Shown here piece by piece: positions 63,038 to 64,000 of a stretch of DNA of 64,000 nucleotides. Within the stretch, counting starts at the first letter, position 1. Each line of letters begins with the position of its first letter. Origin of the DNA: Christiangramia lutea. Its GTDB lineage: Bacteria > Bacteroidota > Bacteroidia > Flavobacteriales > Flavobacteriaceae. The stretch spans positions 868,001 to 932,000 of the forward strand of contig NZ_JAKVTV010000001.1 in NCBI RefSeq assembly GCF_022489035.1, written 5' to 3'. A model generated the notes under the pieces. It was not told where the DNA came from and searched no databases. It saw nothing but the letters and a program-made list of their open reading frames with translations. The position numbers and the translations under genes are program-made.

Positions 63038-63165
63038 GCTATTAGCCTATGTAATGGAAATTTTTTAGTGTTATAAAATACTTAAAAGCAATGCCTATTA
63101 AAAATCCATTTTTATTTTACTTTTAATTTTTAATATTTTTTCAAAACCCAATCATAACAAGCTAT

Positions 63166-64000
63166 TTGAAAAATTCCTTTAATATTTACAACGCCTCTGC
63201 TGGTTCGGGGAAGACCTTTACCCTGGTTAAAGAATACCTTTGCCTTCTCTTCAGGTCTAATAGAAAAGACAGGTACAAAAACATCCTGGCAATTACATTT
63301 ACCAATAAGGCCGTAGGGGAAATGAAAAAAAGGATCATTGAAAGCCTGGTAGAGTTTTCGCGAATTGATGAACTTTCGAACAACAGTGCCCTCCTATATG
63401 CAATTTCAGAGGAGACCGGCCTTTCCGCGAAAGAAATAAAAAGCAGGTCTACTGAAATTCTTAAAAGCATCATCCATAATTATGCGGCTTTTGAAATTTC
63501 CACTATAGATGGGTTTACTCATCGTGTGTTGAGGACTTTTGCCCGGGACCTGGGTATTCCCATGAATTTCGAAGTTGAACTCAGCACAGATGATATTCTT
63601 ATGGAAGCTGTGGAGAGTTTAATAAATCGGGCCGGAACCGATAAAAAACTTACCAAGGTTTTGATCGATTATACCTTGTCTAAAACAGATGATGACAAGA
63701 GCTGGGATATTAGCAGGGATCTTTTTAGCATCTCAAAACTTCTCATCAATGAGAATCACCAGAAGGCTATTCAGATTCTAAAGGATAAAACCCTAGAAGA
63801 TTTTGAAAAATTCAGTAAAAAACTAAGATCTGATATCAAGATTGCTGAAGAAACCTTAAAACTTTCAGCAGAATCTTTTTTCGACCTTATACAGTCAAAT
63901 GGAATTCAGGAATCTGATTTCAGCGGAAAATATGTCCCAAAGCATTTCGATAAGTTAAGGTCTGGCGCATCTGTAAATTTCAGTACCAAATGGGCTGAAA
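63166..64000 (+). CDS. UvrD/RecB-like DNA helicase, 3' end missing
   Basis: An open frame from TTG 63166 to the window edge, at least 278 residues. The N-terminus reads YNASAGSGKTFTLVKEYL, the Walker A motif of superfamily 1A helicases, followed by ITFTNKAVGEMKKRI (motif Ia) and ISTIDGFTHRVLRTFARDLG, as in AddA/RecB-type exonuclease subunits of Bacteroidota. The nuclease domain would lie beyond the window. The gene is cut off, so completeness cannot be judged. Confidence 0.85.
   Translation, partial: MKNSFNIYNASAGSGKTFTLVKEYLCLLFRSNRKDRYKNILAITFTNKAVGEMKKRIIESLVEFSRIDELSNNSALLYAISEETGLSAKEIKSRSTEILKSIIHNYAAFEISTIDGFTHRVLRTFARDLGIPMNFEVELSTDDILMEAVESLINRAGTDKKLTKVLIDYTLSKTDDDKSWDISRDLFSISKLLINENHQKAIQILKDKTLEDFEKFSKKLRSDIKIAEETLKLSAESFFDLIQSNGIQESDFSGKYVPKHFDKLRSGASVNFSTKWAE

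Overview
The window comes from a marine-type member of the Bacteroidota, most likely a Flavobacteriaceae close to Gramella/Christiangramia. The evidence is the low GC content, the many short lipoprotein and Sec signals, and promoter-like TTTG-N19/20-TAnnTTTG elements in place of sigma70 boxes. Family content agrees: a GH97 SusB-type glucosidase, the Bat aerotolerance operon, an IPExxxVDY protein, DUF4382, and an acpP-fabF-rnc-pyk cluster. The genus is an inference; the phylum is well supported. No rRNA, tRNA, insertion sequence, prophage or CRISPR array was seen. The first gene (an S9 peptidase) and the last (a UvrD/RecB-like helicase) are cut by the window edges.

Layout. 1-3.6 kb: S9 peptidase translationally coupled to a class V aminotransferase. 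3.6-7.7 kb (minus): outer-membrane protein, GH97 glucosidase, cystathionine gamma-synthase with a structured leader. 7.8-12.6 kb: small lipoproteins, an ArsC/Spx-like protein, an EamA transporter, a GGCT-fold protein, a thioesterase and a YheT-like hydrolase. 12.7-14.7 kb: yicC-gmk-nadD operon. 14.8-23.4 kb: LysM/BON protein, gpsA, a beta-helix lipoprotein, pheS, a ceramidase-like membrane protein, CvpA, and a beta-carbonic anhydrase next to a SulP transporter. 23.5-32.6 kb: an eight-gene moxR-bat operon. 32.7-40.8 kb: DUF4382 lipoprotein, SDR, a four-helix-bundle gene bracketed by an imperfect inverted repeat, an AlbA_2/PPP-phosphatase pair, acyl-ACP desaturase, ALDH7-type dehydrogenase and 3-hydroxyanthranilate dioxygenase. 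41-48.4 kb: isoaspartyl peptidase, then a GbsR/MarR-regulated RND efflux operon. 48.5-55 kb: thioredoxin, DUF5996, YCII, CYTH, an NAD-binding protein, dinB and pyruvate kinase. 55-61.5 kb: rnc, fabF, acpP, purN, rnhA, a PfkB kinase and purF. 61.6-62.3 kb: a non-coding tandem array. 62.4 kb to the end: superoxide dismutase and the helicase.

Most genes are core housekeeping or envelope functions grouped in short operons, usually separated by clear intrinsic terminators. The Bat operon is the largest functional block: a MoxR AAA+ ATPase, a DUF58 protein, two VWA proteins, TPR proteins and BatD-type membrane proteins. The RND block is a complete regulator-adaptor-pump-channel set with a palindromic operator over its promoter.

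The most unusual structure is at 61628-62304. Four tandem copies of a 73-75 nt element lie on the plus strand between purF and sod. Each copy has its own promoter-like box exactly 3 nt upstream, an invariant 5' hairpin and linker, and its own strong terminator hairpin. Copy 1 differs from the others only in ways that keep the stems paired. This looks like a multi-copy family of small RNAs whose function cannot be read from the sequence.
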